Source: Curtobacterium aurantiacum (GTDB taxonomy: Bacteria > Actinomycetota > Actinomycetes > Actinomycetales > Microbacteriaceae). From it: a DNA stretch of 64,000 nt. Both the position numbers and the translations under genes were made by a program. The notes below the pieces were generated by a model, which was not told where the DNA came from, made no database searches, and saw only the letters and a program-made list of their open reading frames with translations. Positions 34,301 through 41,379 of this stretch are shown here, piece by piece (within the stretch, counting starts at the first letter, position 1; every line of letters starts with the position of its first letter). The stretch covers positions 155,721 through 219,720 of the forward strand of contig NZ_JAHEWN010000004.1 of NCBI RefSeq assembly GCF_018598555.1, given 5' to 3'.

Positions 34301-36680
34301 GTACGACCGCGTGGGTCGGGTCGTGTCGGCGCGCGACACCCGTTTCGGCCAGCGGACCTTCCGCTACGACGCCGCCGGACAACTCGTCGCTGCGGTGAAC
34401 GGGCTCGGCGGCACCACCCGGTACGAGTACGACCAGCGTGGGCGCCTCGTCCGCACCGTCGATCCGCTGGGTGGGGTGACCGTCCGCACGTACACGCAGC
34501 TCGACAAGGTGGCCTCGTCCACCGATCAGCTCGGTCGCACGACGACTGCGACCTACGACGCGGCCGGGCGCCAGCGCACCCAGACGGACCCGGACGGCAG
34601 CGTCCTGCGGTGGGAGTACGACGCGGCCGGACGTGAATCCGCGCAGTACGCCGGTGACCGGTTGATCGGCCGCATCGACCGCGATGCGCGTGCTCGCACG
34701 GTGACGATCACCGACGAGACCCGTCCGGACTCCCCCGCCACCCACGTCCTCGAGTTCAGCCGAGTGGGCCAGCTCGTCCGCCGTGCCACCGGCGCGCGCG
34801 AGACCCTGTGGACCCACGATGCCGACGGACTCCGCACCTCGGTGCAGTCCCCTGACGGGTCCACGACCCGGTACGAGCACGACGCCACCGGGCGGGTCGT
34901 CCGCGTCGACCACTCGGCCTTCGGCGAGGTCCGGTACGAGCACGACGCGGCGGGGCGGCTCCTGCAGGCCCGCGCCGGCGATCAGCTGCAGACCTGGGAG
35001 TACGTGAACGGACACGTGGTCCGGCACGCGCGCATCGACGCGGACGGCACGCACGCCAGCACGATCGAACGCGACGCCGACGGGCGCATCACCCGGGTCG
35101 ACGGACCCGGCGGGAGCACCACCTACGAGCACGACGATGCCGCGCAGCTGGTGACGTCCGCCCAGGACGCCCGTCGCACGGACTGGGTCTACGACGCCGC
35201 CGGTCGTCTGGTCGAGGAACGGACGGACTCCGGGGGCCGACGGTTCCGGCACGACGCCGCCGGTCAGCTGATCGGCGTCGACGCCGTGGACGGGTCGCCC
35301 GAGGTGGAGTACGCCTACGACGGCGCTGGTCGTCGGGTGCAGGCGCTCCGAGCCGACGGCGTGACGACCACGTACGGCTGGACCCCGCAGAGTCACCTCA
35401 CCCGGGTGGCGGAGACCACCGCGGCAGGCAGCACCACGACCGACCTGCACGTCGACGCCCTCGGTGAACTCGCCGATGTCGACGGCGTCCAGATCGACTG
35501 GGACACCGCCGCGTTCGCGCCGACGCTCCTCGCTGTCGGCGACACACCAGTCGTCCGTGCTCCCGGTGGTCTCACCGGCGTGGACGACGGGTGGGCCACC
35601 AGCGGTCGACGCACGACCAGAGCAGCCGACGATGCCGACCCGTGGCAGACGCTCGTCGACCTCGGCGGCTCCGGCCTGCCGGGCGGGGTCGCCCTCGGCG
35701 CCGACGGTTCGCTGCAGGTCGCCGGCCTGGAGTGGATGGGTGCTCGCGCCTACGACTCGTCGACGCGCGGCTTCCTGTCCGTCGACCCGATCAGCGCGCC
35801 CGCCGGAGCAGCCTGGGCCGGCAACCCGTACTCGTTCGCCGGCAACGACCCACTGCACGCCATCGATCCGCTCGGTCTCGCGCCCGTCACCGACGCGGAC
35901 CTGGAGGCCTACGCGGCAGCCGAACAGGGTCCGCTCGCCCGGGCCGCTGCAGCCACCGGTGACTGGTTCGCGGACAACTGGGAGTACGTCGCCGGCGGTG
36001 CCATGGTCGTCGCGGGCGGTGTGCTCGTCGCCACCGGCGTCGGCGGTCCGGTCGGCATGATGCTCATCAGCGCCGGTGCCGACACCATCATCCAGAAGGC
36101 CACGACCGGCGAGGTGAACTGGGGCCAGGTCGCCGTCAGCGGGGCCTTCGGTGCGGTCGGCGGAGGTGCCGGTGCCCTGATCGGGAAGCACCTGCTCGGC
36201 AACGCCGCAGAGGGCGCGGTCGAGAACGTCGCCAACTACGCGGTGAGTGGCCAGCCCGTGACCCCCGGTGGTCTGCTCCGGAACGCGGCCGAAGGTGCCG
36301 CGACGTCGGCGGCCACCGGCGGCACGATGTCGAAGGTCCACCTGCCGACAGCCGTGAACAAGCTCGGGGACGAACTCCCCGTTCCGAAGACTCCTGACGG
36401 GAGTTGGTTCCCTCATCGACCGCTACCAAGCTCACAGAAGGGAGTTCGGTTGCCGGAGTCGGAGTACCCGCACACGGAACTTGGTTGGCGCGAGAGCAAG
36501 AGCGGGACTAGCTATCCTCAGGCGCGAGAATTTGACGGGGATGGTGAGATCGTTCGAGACATTGATTTCACTGACCACAACCGACCAGCAATCCATCCAA
36601 ACCCACATTTCCACCCGTACGAGCCCAATGCGACGGGCGGAAGCCGCACGCGCAGCAAGACCGCCCTACCCCTCTTCTAG
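31344..36680 (+). CDS. RHS/YD-repeat polymorphic toxin
   Basis: A 1,778-residue protein with polymorphic-toxin architecture. Residues 1-290 are helical and lack a signal peptide, resembling WXG/LXG-style type VII leader regions. The DUF6531-like entry DPVNTATGNFLEPETDL is at about 293. YD repeats run from about 350 to 1,400, building the RHS cocoon. The RHS-core end ARAYDSSTRGFLSVDPI is at about 1,465, with DPLGL marking the cleavage region. A hydrophobic linker follows, then a lower-GC tip (about 1,709-1,778) with YPQAREF, DIDFTDH and HPNPHFH, resembling polymorphic toxin type 24. I chose ATG 31344 because a G-run at 31330 is the only ribosome-site candidate; ATG 31326 is possible. Confidence 0.85.
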   Translation: MAKIHGNDPTGYSYSAADALKSASTALASAIGGQSGSRSSSVTTASAEFRGYFSEVFADNADIGARSATKLVESLQSLSGFVQELRDAAKDEDDRRKQAKAWDARKREREENLLVAAGHEVSTWFGGGDDPKPPEPEPEPRLQAEEVNVKGREIPAGGGTSGGTSSAVPEDLRSFEANTRTFDADLSGAVSTFRNALSDYEAECNPCWGTLNAQSLLTAVNDWLAANGQDADWAGTVATQFEAAGGGAGPATLSDAAIAAALSAAGIDAGRDDFTIGPFSAMGTPPTNGFADDPVNTATGNFLEPETDLSFAGQASSLRLTRMYNSLDGRVGVFGLGWSSILDTRLEITDDAASVVLDDGRQVDFPRQGDGWDRAVGEDLWLRAEDDALVVHDNAGGRWAFTRSGLWSSCGRGAGTTVTVRRDEQDRITRLSHVFGRFIDVEYAGDRVASTTASDGRRVEYHYDDARRLVRATDAVGSRRYRWNDGGLIDRVTAATGVVECENTYDDRGRVVEQRTPFGRCVRFAYLPGRVTSVSDVDGDHTNTWIADRKGRVVGIIDTDGQRQSMSYDPHGNLVSVTERDGQVTVHGYDERGRRVRTVTPEGADLTFGYDEQDRMTTVVTANGGVVEYEYAGDDRNPSVVIDPVGGRTLLEWRDGLLVGTTDPMGVVVSFHHDASGELIGVENAVGDTAQLVRDPGGRIIEAVTPLGSRTRYRYDAAGLLTAREDPDGGLWRFEHGDGGRVTATIDPTGARTEVTYGQHGEIVSTTDPLGRVVTKDFDAFGNVSRMTLPDGAEWAFVHDALSRLEAVVDPAGGTWKREYDAVGALGATVDPTGVRTEVRRSRADGVSTVRDAFDAVSVTTDEFGRPTRLEHADSSAELTTYDACGRPVELVDADGGLTRIERDLAGRVVGVTTPAGRTTRYEYDACGRPVSAIDPAGARTTLTYDADSRVVARTLPTGEVARTEYDRQGRVVHADVPGVGTARYRYDRVGRVVSARDTRFGQRTFRYDAAGQLVAAVNGLGGTTRYEYDQRGRLVRTVDPLGGVTVRTYTQLDKVASSTDQLGRTTTATYDAAGRQRTQTDPDGSVLRWEYDAAGRESAQYAGDRLIGRIDRDARARTVTITDETRPDSPATHVLEFSRVGQLVRRATGARETLWTHDADGLRTSVQSPDGSTTRYEHDATGRVVRVDHSAFGEVRYEHDAAGRLLQARAGDQLQTWEYVNGHVVRHARIDADGTHASTIERDADGRITRVDGPGGSTTYEHDDAAQLVTSAQDARRTDWVYDAAGRLVEERTDSGGRRFRHDAAGQLIGVDAVDGSPEVEYAYDGAGRRVQALRADGVTTTYGWTPQSHLTRVAETTAAGSTTTDLHVDALGELADVDGVQIDWDTAAFAPTLLAVGDTPVVRAPGGLTGVDDGWATSGRRTTRAADDADPWQTLVDLGGSGLPGGVALGADGSLQVAGLEWMGARAYDSSTRGFLSVDPISAPAGAAWAGNPYSFAGNDPLHAIDPLGLAPVTDADLEAYAAAEQGPLARAAAATGDWFADNWEYVAGGAMVVAGGVLVATGVGGPVGMMLISAGADTIIQKATTGEVNWGQVAVSGAFGAVGGGAGALIGKHLLGNAAEGAVENVANYAVSGQPVTPGGLLRNAAEGAATSAATGGTMSKVHLPTAVNKLGDELPVPKTPDGSWFPHRPLPSSQKGVRLPESEYPHTELGWRESKSGTSYPQAREFDGDGEIVRDIDFTDHNRPAIHPNPHFHPYEPNATGGSRTRSKTALPLF

Positions 36681-36694
36681 TTGAATCGGATCCA

Positions 36695-37159
36695 ATGCTG
36701 CGACTTTTTTCTCATGAATCCGAGCAGAGCGATACCGAATGGTTCGACCTCGCCGACGTTGTGGCCTCCCTCCATCTGCCCGAGCTTTCATGGACGGCTG
36801 AGGACATATTCGTCAACGTGTCGAAAGATCCCGGACTGGACGTCGCGGAACTGGAGCAAGTGTCTAGCGCGCCCCACTTGCCAAATCCGGTACTCGACAG
36901 TGCCTCGTTCGCGCGACTCGCCGAAGCCACACATCAGTTCATCGAGGGCGAGTTCGTCGGATTCCACCCATTCGATGTCGGAAAAATCGACAAAGCAGTC
37001 ATCCGCCTCGACATGAGTGACGGCTCGTTGTGGACGATCATCATCGACACAGATCAGGTCAAAATAGGGGACACATTTTCTCGAGTGTTTGGGTCGGGAA
37101 CGCAAGTACCGGCGATGACCACCCGCGCTACAGGACCTTCGACCGAAATGCCCTCGTAA
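36695..37159 (+). CDS. Probable immunity protein of the RHS toxin tip
   Basis: A 154-residue acidic protein starting 14 bases after the toxin stop, the usual place of the cognate immunity gene. It shares a pattern with the protein at 39372: ARLAEATHQFIEGEFVGF here against HAEATEIADSIWQLIDGEFLGY there, so they belong to one loose family. GC content is clearly lower than in the core genes, as for the toxin tip. There is no signal peptide. The role, neutralising the toxin tip in the cytosol, is inferred from position only. Confidence 0.65.
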   Translation: MLRLFSHESEQSDTEWFDLADVVASLHLPELSWTAEDIFVNVSKDPGLDVAELEQVSSAPHLPNPVLDSASFARLAEATHQFIEGEFVGFHPFDVGKIDKAVIRLDMSDGSLWTIIIDTDQVKIGDTFSRVFGSGTQVPAMTTRATGPSTEMPS

Positions 37160-37332
37160 GCAACTGACGGTCGCGAGCCTGGAGCCTGGAGCCTGAGGAG
37201 AGCGGGACGGCAAACGAGGACGAACTTTACTTTCTTGGCCCTATCGGTCCGCGCAGGGAAGCACTGCTGGCGGGATCTCTCGCGTCGGCACTGTGTACAT
37301 CCCCAAAGAGGCAGCTACAGAATGAGGACAAT
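37160..37332 (+). other. Gap with possible toxin-tip remnant
   Basis: No intact gene. One reading frame ending in TGA at 37324 gives SRVGTVYIPKEAATE immediately before the next immunity-type gene, which looks like the end of another displaced toxin tip. A second frame (DELYFLGPIGPRREALL) is equally protein-like. CCTGGAG is repeated at 37180. The region is AT-richer than average. Confidence 0.3.
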
Positions 37333-37686
37333 ATGTTGACGTGGACAGAAGATGAATCACGGCTGCACGATCTCGTGCGCATCTGCCTGAGTCATCTCAA
37401 AACACCCGAATCAATGGCATTGCAGCATCAAGCACAAACGATTCGGGGATTTCGAACAATTGCTCCGAGAATCTGGCAAATAGACCTTGACGACCACCCT
37501 ATCGCCAAGCTGCCGGACGGGCCCCTCCCCAGCAGATCCTATTACCTGGATGGGCAGGCGGAAATCGGCGGGGAGGTCCTCATATGGGCGAAAAATGGAA
37601 AGATTGACAGTCTCGAACTCCCCTGGTTCAGCGACGCAATGCCGCGCGAAATCCCCCGGACCAACCAGGTTGCATTCGAGGAATGA
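37333..37686 (+). CDS. Immunity-type small protein
   Basis: A 117-residue protein not assigned to a named family. The C-terminal half, GQAEIGGEVLIWAKNGKI then LELPWFSDAMPREIP, resembles small immunity-type proteins found behind RHS genes, where a G-E-V-L-x-W core precedes a W-x-(S/T)-D-E/A-M-P segment. GAGGAC lies seven bases before the ATG. GC is about 50-55%, far below the core genes, suggesting transfer with a toxin cassette. Its toxin partner may be the remnant just upstream. Confidence 0.55.
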   Translation: MLTWTEDESRLHDLVRICLSHLKTPESMALQHQAQTIRGFRTIAPRIWQIDLDDHPIAKLPDGPLPSRSYYLDGQAEIGGEVLIWAKNGKIDSLELPWFSDAMPREIPRTNQVAFEE

Positions 37687-37841
37687 TCGATTGCTTCACA
37701 ATCTCCTGGCGCAGAATTGTTCGGCCTGAGGATCCCAACACCCTTGTCACCGACTACGTGCCGGTCCCCAGATGCCGGTCGGAGTCCGTGCAAGGAGGGC
37801 TCCGTCATTACCAGGGGAATGACGCGCAGGGGGGCGAGGGC

Positions 37842-38240
37842 ATGAGGAATTCCGAAGAGGCGATCCCGGCGGTCATCCCTGCAGACACGCTCGACTTCAT
37901 CGGCGTCGACTTCCGGCTCGAGCTGCGCTTCACCGACGGCGCAAGCGTGCAGCTCGAATCTGCCTTCACCGTCACGGATGGATCCCGGGGCAGCGGGGTC
38001 GTCGATCCGGAGCGCAAGGATTCGCTGCTCCCCATCCTGCGGTTGTTCGGCACAGAACTCGTTCGGCGATCCGTCGAGGGCGACACGCTCACGCTGGTCT
38101 TCGCTGACGGAGCAACCCTCGTCGCCGGTCCCGATGCCGAGTTCGAGTCCTGGCAGGTCTCCGGGCCGAAGGGTCGCCCGGCCCGCACCGAGCCACCGAC
38201 CGGAAGCACGAGCACGGGCCCGGAAGGAGATCGAGGATGA
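37842..38240 (+). CDS. DUF6188-like immunity-type protein
   Basis: A 132-residue beta-rich protein: FIGVDFRLELRFTDGASVQLES, then DPERKD, then LTLVFADGATLVAGPDAEFESWQVSGP. The repeated strand pattern and the closing D-x-x-F/Y-E-x-W-x-x-x-G-P match DUF6188-type proteins, which often accompany polymorphic toxins. The ATG at 37842 follows a G-rich ribosome site (GGGGGGCGAGGG); a longer in-frame start at 37683 has none. It begins a four-gene chain joined by 4-base overlaps. Codon use here is close to that of the core genome, unlike the two preceding genes. Confidence 0.65.
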   Translation: MRNSEEAIPAVIPADTLDFIGVDFRLELRFTDGASVQLESAFTVTDGSRGSGVVDPERKDSLLPILRLFGTELVRRSVEGDTLTLVFADGATLVAGPDAEFESWQVSGPKGRPARTEPPTGSTSTGPEGDRG

Positions 38241-38653
38241 GCGGCGTTCCGCGCCAGCCCTTCGCGCTGGACATCGCCGGCGACACCGTCGACCTCATCA
38301 GCATCGGACCAGACGTGACGATCCGCTTCTCGAGCGGTGCGTCGCTCCGGTTCGAGACCGACTTCGCGCTGACCGGCTCTGACGGGGAGCACGCGTTCCT
38401 CGATCCCGGCGACAAACCGTCCCTGCTCTACCTCCTTGCCCTGCACAACAAGGTCGTCTTGGACGGTGCAGTCACGGGCGCGCGGATCGCCATCCGGTTC
38501 GCCTCGGGTGAGTTGCTCGAGGGCTGGTCGAACCGCCGAGGTCCGTCCTGGCACTACAGCGAACCGGGCCGCGCACGGGTGGACATCGACGCCCTGCCCG
38601 ACGGTGACATGCAGTACCAATACAGCCCGTCGTCCGCGGGAGTCCGACGGTGA
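38237..38653 (+). CDS. DUF6188-like protein, paralogue
   Basis: A 138-residue protein with the same plan as its upstream neighbour: DLISIGPDVTIRFSSGASLRFET, then DPGDKPSLLYLLAL, then ARIAIRFASGELLEGWSN. The two probably arose by tandem duplication followed by strong divergence. The ATG overlaps the previous stop (ATGA), so translation is coupled. There is no signal peptide. An immunity role against RHS-type toxins is plausible from context but not shown. Confidence 0.6.
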   Translation: MSGVPRQPFALDIAGDTVDLISIGPDVTIRFSSGASLRFETDFALTGSDGEHAFLDPGDKPSLLYLLALHNKVVLDGAVTGARIAIRFASGELLEGWSNRRGPSWHYSEPGRARVDIDALPDGDMQYQYSPSSAGVRR

Positions 38654-39375
38654 CGGGCGCGCCCTCGGACGTCTCGGTCACGCACCTCCGAGCGGTCACC
38701 AACGAGACGACGGTGGAGCTGCCAGACCGTGTCGTCGATGTCCTCGCCGCAGTGGGATCGGACGCGGAGGTGCTCGTCTCCGACGTGTCCGCACGCTCGT
38801 TCGCAGCCGTCATCCGGCGGACCTACTCGAAGCAGTCGCCGAACCTCGTGCCGTTCATCGACCCACTCGAAGCCCTCGGGGACGAGCTCGTCCTGATCTG
38901 TCAGGTCGAGCACGGCGACGAACTCGTGACGGTCGTGTTGCGCGCGACGGACCGGACGCTCGTGGCTGCCACGGCGATCGACCGCTCCGTCGGACTCGTC
39001 CACATCACCGTCCAGGAGCTGTGCAGGCGCCTGCGCGCATCAGACGCCCCGGGGGCGGAACTGGCGCTCGAGGTGGCATCGCAGTGTCCGGCCGAGGTCC
39101 GGGTCCGCATCTTCGAACAGGGCGCCCTTTCGACGGCACGGACCTTCCTGACGAAGTACACGATGGCCGCCGACAGTGGCTCCGACGTTCGCGGGCTCGA
39201 CGAGTTCGCCCGTGTGCTCGCACCGCTCGGCGACGAGCAGCCGGGGCTCTCCACCGTGCAGGCTGACACCGCAGTCGCGATCATCGCGTTCACGCCGGGC
39301 AGGACCGACGTCCTCGCTGCCATGAGCGTGGGCGGCTTCTCGCCACAGGTCGAGACAACAGAGGAGACCGGATGA
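38650..39375 (+). CDS. Hypothetical protein in the immunity operon
   Basis: A 241-residue cytosolic protein I cannot assign. It is Val/Ala-rich with alternating strands and helices; the middle has LVLICQVEHGDELVTVVLRATDRTLVA, and a late segment reads STVQADTAVAIIAFTPGRTDVLAAM. It starts with GTG overlapping the previous stop (GTGA) and its own stop overlaps the next start, so it is part of a translationally coupled chain. It may be a third immunity-type protein or a regulator of the locus. Confidence 0.5.
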   Translation: MTGAPSDVSVTHLRAVTNETTVELPDRVVDVLAAVGSDAEVLVSDVSARSFAAVIRRTYSKQSPNLVPFIDPLEALGDELVLICQVEHGDELVTVVLRATDRTLVAATAIDRSVGLVHITVQELCRRLRASDAPGAELALEVASQCPAEVRVRIFEQGALSTARTFLTKYTMAADSGSDVRGLDEFARVLAPLGDEQPGLSTVQADTAVAIIAFTPGRTDVLAAMSVGGFSPQVETTEETG

Positions 39376-39863
39376 CCACGACGTTGCCGAACGACCTCGA
39401 GATGGTCACGTACACGATCCCCGCTGATCACATCGTGCTGCCCGATCTGGTCCAGTTCTTCTCAGAGCTCGATTCACCCGAGCTCGTCTGGGTCCTCACG
39501 ACGCTGTACGCCGTCACGTCCCCTGACCAGTTGGTCGAGGCGCTCCCGCTCGAACGCCGCGTCAACGCGGCAGAGGAACCAGGGCTCATCCTCAGCCACG
39601 CCGAGGCGACGGAGATCGCTGACAGCATATGGCAGCTCATCGACGGCGAGTTCCTCGGGTACCTCCCCGGCTCGGACCTGACCGACGAGACGAACCTGGT
39701 CGTCCGCATCGACGCATTCGACAGCGGCGAATGGACGGTGACGGTCCGACCGCCGCTCACGACGATGAGCGATGCCTTCGACCGGGCGCACGGCCCAGCG
39801 CAGCCCGGCCGACCGGCGACCCGTCTCGAGGAGTTCGGGCGAGGCCAGCAAACGACGATCTAG
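39372..39863 (+). CDS. Immunity-type protein, family of 36695
   Basis: A 163-residue acidic protein. The central LSHAEATEIADSIWQLIDGEFLGYLPG parallels the protein at 36695 and is nearly repeated in the broken copy at 41036. An acidic segment DLTDETNLVVRIDAFDSGEWTVTV follows. It is the last gene of the coupled chain (ATGA overlap) and its final four bases overlap the convergent RraB-like gene. The set suggests that the strain keeps immunity proteins against several variants of one toxin class. Confidence 0.6.
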   Translation: MTTTLPNDLEMVTYTIPADHIVLPDLVQFFSELDSPELVWVLTTLYAVTSPDQLVEALPLERRVNAAEEPGLILSHAEATEIADSIWQLIDGEFLGYLPGSDLTDETNLVVRIDAFDSGEWTVTVRPPLTTMSDAFDRAHGPAQPGRPATRLEEFGRGQQTTI

Positions 39864-40201
39864 ATGCTCGCCTCGTAGCCGTCCCACTGCGCGCCGGAGG
39901 TCTCCGCGGTGATCCCTTCGAAGAACCGCACCGCCTCGCCGAGTCGGGCGTCGTCGACGAGCACGTTCTGCTGATCGGCGGCGACGTACCACTCCGCACC
40001 CGACGGCTTGACTGCGACGTTCCACCCGGCGGCCGCGATCCGCTCGGAGGCTGCCCTGGCGGACGCTTCGTCCGGGAAGTACACGAAGTGCACCCAGTCA
40101 CGCGGCTCCGACAGGTCGCCGCCCCGCAGCACGATCTGCTGCAGCACGGGGTTCGTCGGCAACGAGGGCTCGGACTCGGGGCGCTTGCGGAACGGCCACA
40201 T
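39860..40201 (-). CDS. RraB-like regulator of ribonuclease activity
   Basis: A 113-residue protein resembling the RraB/DUF695-related fold: DWVHFVYFPDEASARAASERIAAAGW then VAVKPSGAEWYVAADQQNVL, with a C-terminal helix and GAQWDGYEASI. In E. coli RraB binds and restrains RNase E. Actinobacterial members are untested and also occur as accessory proteins. The strand is opposite to the immunity chain, and codon use is like that of the core genes, so it may mark the end of the imported segment. A type A palindrome lies 32 bases upstream of its start. Confidence 0.75.
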   Translation of the reverse strand: MWPFRKRPESEPSLPTNPVLQQIVLRGGDLSEPRDWVHFVYFPDEASARAASERIAAAGWNVAVKPSGAEWYVAADQQNVLVDDARLGEAVRFFEGITAETSGAQWDGYEASI

Positions 40202-40227
40202 GGGTCGAGTGTCGCAGACGGCACCAC

Positions 40228-40355
40228 CGACAGACGGGAGGCGCGGTGCCAGCTGGCACCGCGCCTCCCGTCCGCTTTTCGGTCACGTCTACCGCGCGCT
40301 GGCCGCGCCGCGCCGCTGGACCACCTCGGTGAGCCACGCGAGGATCCGGGCGTCG
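40228..40355. repeat. 128-bp direct repeat, copy 1 (palindrome plus hydrolase tail)
   Basis: Identical to 41252-41379 except for 7 of 128 bases, without gaps. It contains the type A palindrome (40233-40272) and the last 22 codons, with stop, of the hydrolase gene whose full copy starts at 42536. The matching ends abruptly at the toxin-tip remnant. The two copies flank about 0.9 kb of toxin/immunity DNA. Confidence 0.88.
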
Positions 40356-40356
40356 T

Positions 40357-40583
40357 GTCTACGGCGGAGATGCTCAGGCGACCGGTGCCTCGTGGTCGCC
40401 CCCCTGGTTCTGTTGCCAACTACCGCGACGTCGCAGGACTACCGTCAGGGAAGACCGAGCCCGACTACAGCGTGAACTCGGGGCAGTTCCTGCTCGAAGG
40501 TACGTTGAGCGACCCCTCCCGAACGGCATCGAGAAGGGCGCGATCCAGCTCGATCGCGTCAGCGGCATCAATCCGGAGTTCTG
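40357..40583 (+). pseudogene. Orphan RHS toxin tip, frameshifted
   Basis: No start codon or intact frame. The first frame reads NYRDVAGLPSGKTEP then SGQFLLEGTLSDP; after a shift near 40520 another frame continues LPNGIEKGAIQ, then DRVSGINPEF and a stop at 40583. That order (Y-R-D-x-A-G-L-P, then G-x-F-x-x-E-G, then R-V-S-G-x-N-P-E-F) is familiar from the C-terminal ends of RHS-type toxins. It is therefore a displaced tip that lost its RHS body. Its immunity gene begins 3 bases after the stop. Confidence 0.6.
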
Positions 40584-40585
40584 AC

Positions 40586-40957
40586 ATGCAAGAAGTCTTT
40601 TTTCTCTCGTCCATGGACAGCAAGCGGTTCTCGTCCGTCTTCCGGTGCGAAGTGGAACGACCGATCGAGCTCCCGAACGGTCACCATGCGCTGATGGTCA
40701 GCTGCGATCCGCCGCTGAACGGTCAGGAGCTCGGCCACCCGCTGGGCGTCGGGGAGCTGTTGCTCTGGAGTCGCTTCGAAGACGAAGACCTCTGGACCTT
40801 CCCCGCCTTCCCGCACTTCGTGCAGATATGTCTCCCTGACGTCGATCTGCCTGTCCATGCCATGCCTCCGAGCATCGCATGGGGCGAGATCTACAAGACC
40901 GAGGCAGACGCGCACGCCCACGAGATGAGCGCTCGCCCGCGCTCCTCGACGAAGTGA
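40586..40957 (+). CDS. Immunity-type protein of the orphan toxin tip
   Basis: A 123-residue protein with no named family: CEVERPIELPNGHHALMVSC, then PLGVGELLLWSRFEDEDLWTFPAF and a short charged tail. It starts three bases after the stop of the toxin-tip remnant, a spacing typical of toxin/immunity pairs. There is no signal peptide. GC is slightly below that of the neighbours. It is apparently intact although its toxin is broken, as expected if it still protects against sister strains carrying that tip. Confidence 0.6.
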   Translation: MQEVFFLSSMDSKRFSSVFRCEVERPIELPNGHHALMVSCDPPLNGQELGHPLGVGELLLWSRFEDEDLWTFPAFPHFVQICLPDVDLPVHAMPPSIAWGEIYKTEADAHAHEMSARPRSSTK

Positions 40958-41035
40958 TCGATCTGGACGCCAAGCTCCGGCAGACTCGCGAACCGCCCGA
41001 CGAGGCAGCAGGAAGCGATCCGTGAGAGCGAGCAC

Positions 41036-41240
41036 ATGAAGACCGTGTCGTTCCGCAGGAGATCAGGCCGCCCGGCACTCAACCTCAGCCACGCCGAGGC
41101 GACGGACATCGCCGACAGCATCTGGCAGCTCATCGACGACGAGTTCCTCGAACGGAACGATCGCCGGACCACCCGCTTCGTGAGCAGGAACGGTCGGGTG
41201 TCGGACGGCGACCCGACCATTTCTGCTCACCAAGCGACCG
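41036..41240 (+). pseudogene. Fragment of an immunity gene (copy of 39372)
   Basis: Bases 41086-41157 match 39590-39661 at about 90% identity, giving NLSHAEATDIADSIWQLIDDEFL, the core of the 39372 protein. Both ends are lost: upstream there is a short unrelated MKTVSFRRR stretch, and downstream the frame runs into the type A palindrome. It is a decayed immunity paralogue or a recombination scar. Confidence 0.6.
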
Positions 41241-41251
41241 AACGGACGCAT

Positions 41252-41379
41252 CGACAGACAGGAGGCGCGGTGCCAGCTGACACCGCGCCTCCCGTCCGCC
41301 GTTCGGTCGCGTCTACCGCGCGCTGGTCGCGCCGCGCCGCTGGACCACCTCGGTCAGCCACGCGAGGATCCGGGCGTCG
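41252..41379. repeat. 128-bp direct repeat, copy 2, with type A palindrome
   Basis: The resident copy of the repeat at 40228: palindrome 41257-41296 (two mismatched pairs) and the genuine 3' end of the hydrolase gene. Confidence 0.88.

Noticed and set aside
36695..41250. An integrated prophage or insertion sequence in the low-GC part
   Set aside because: No integrase, transposase, terminal inverted repeats or phage structural genes are visible; toxin/immunity exchange explains the pattern better.
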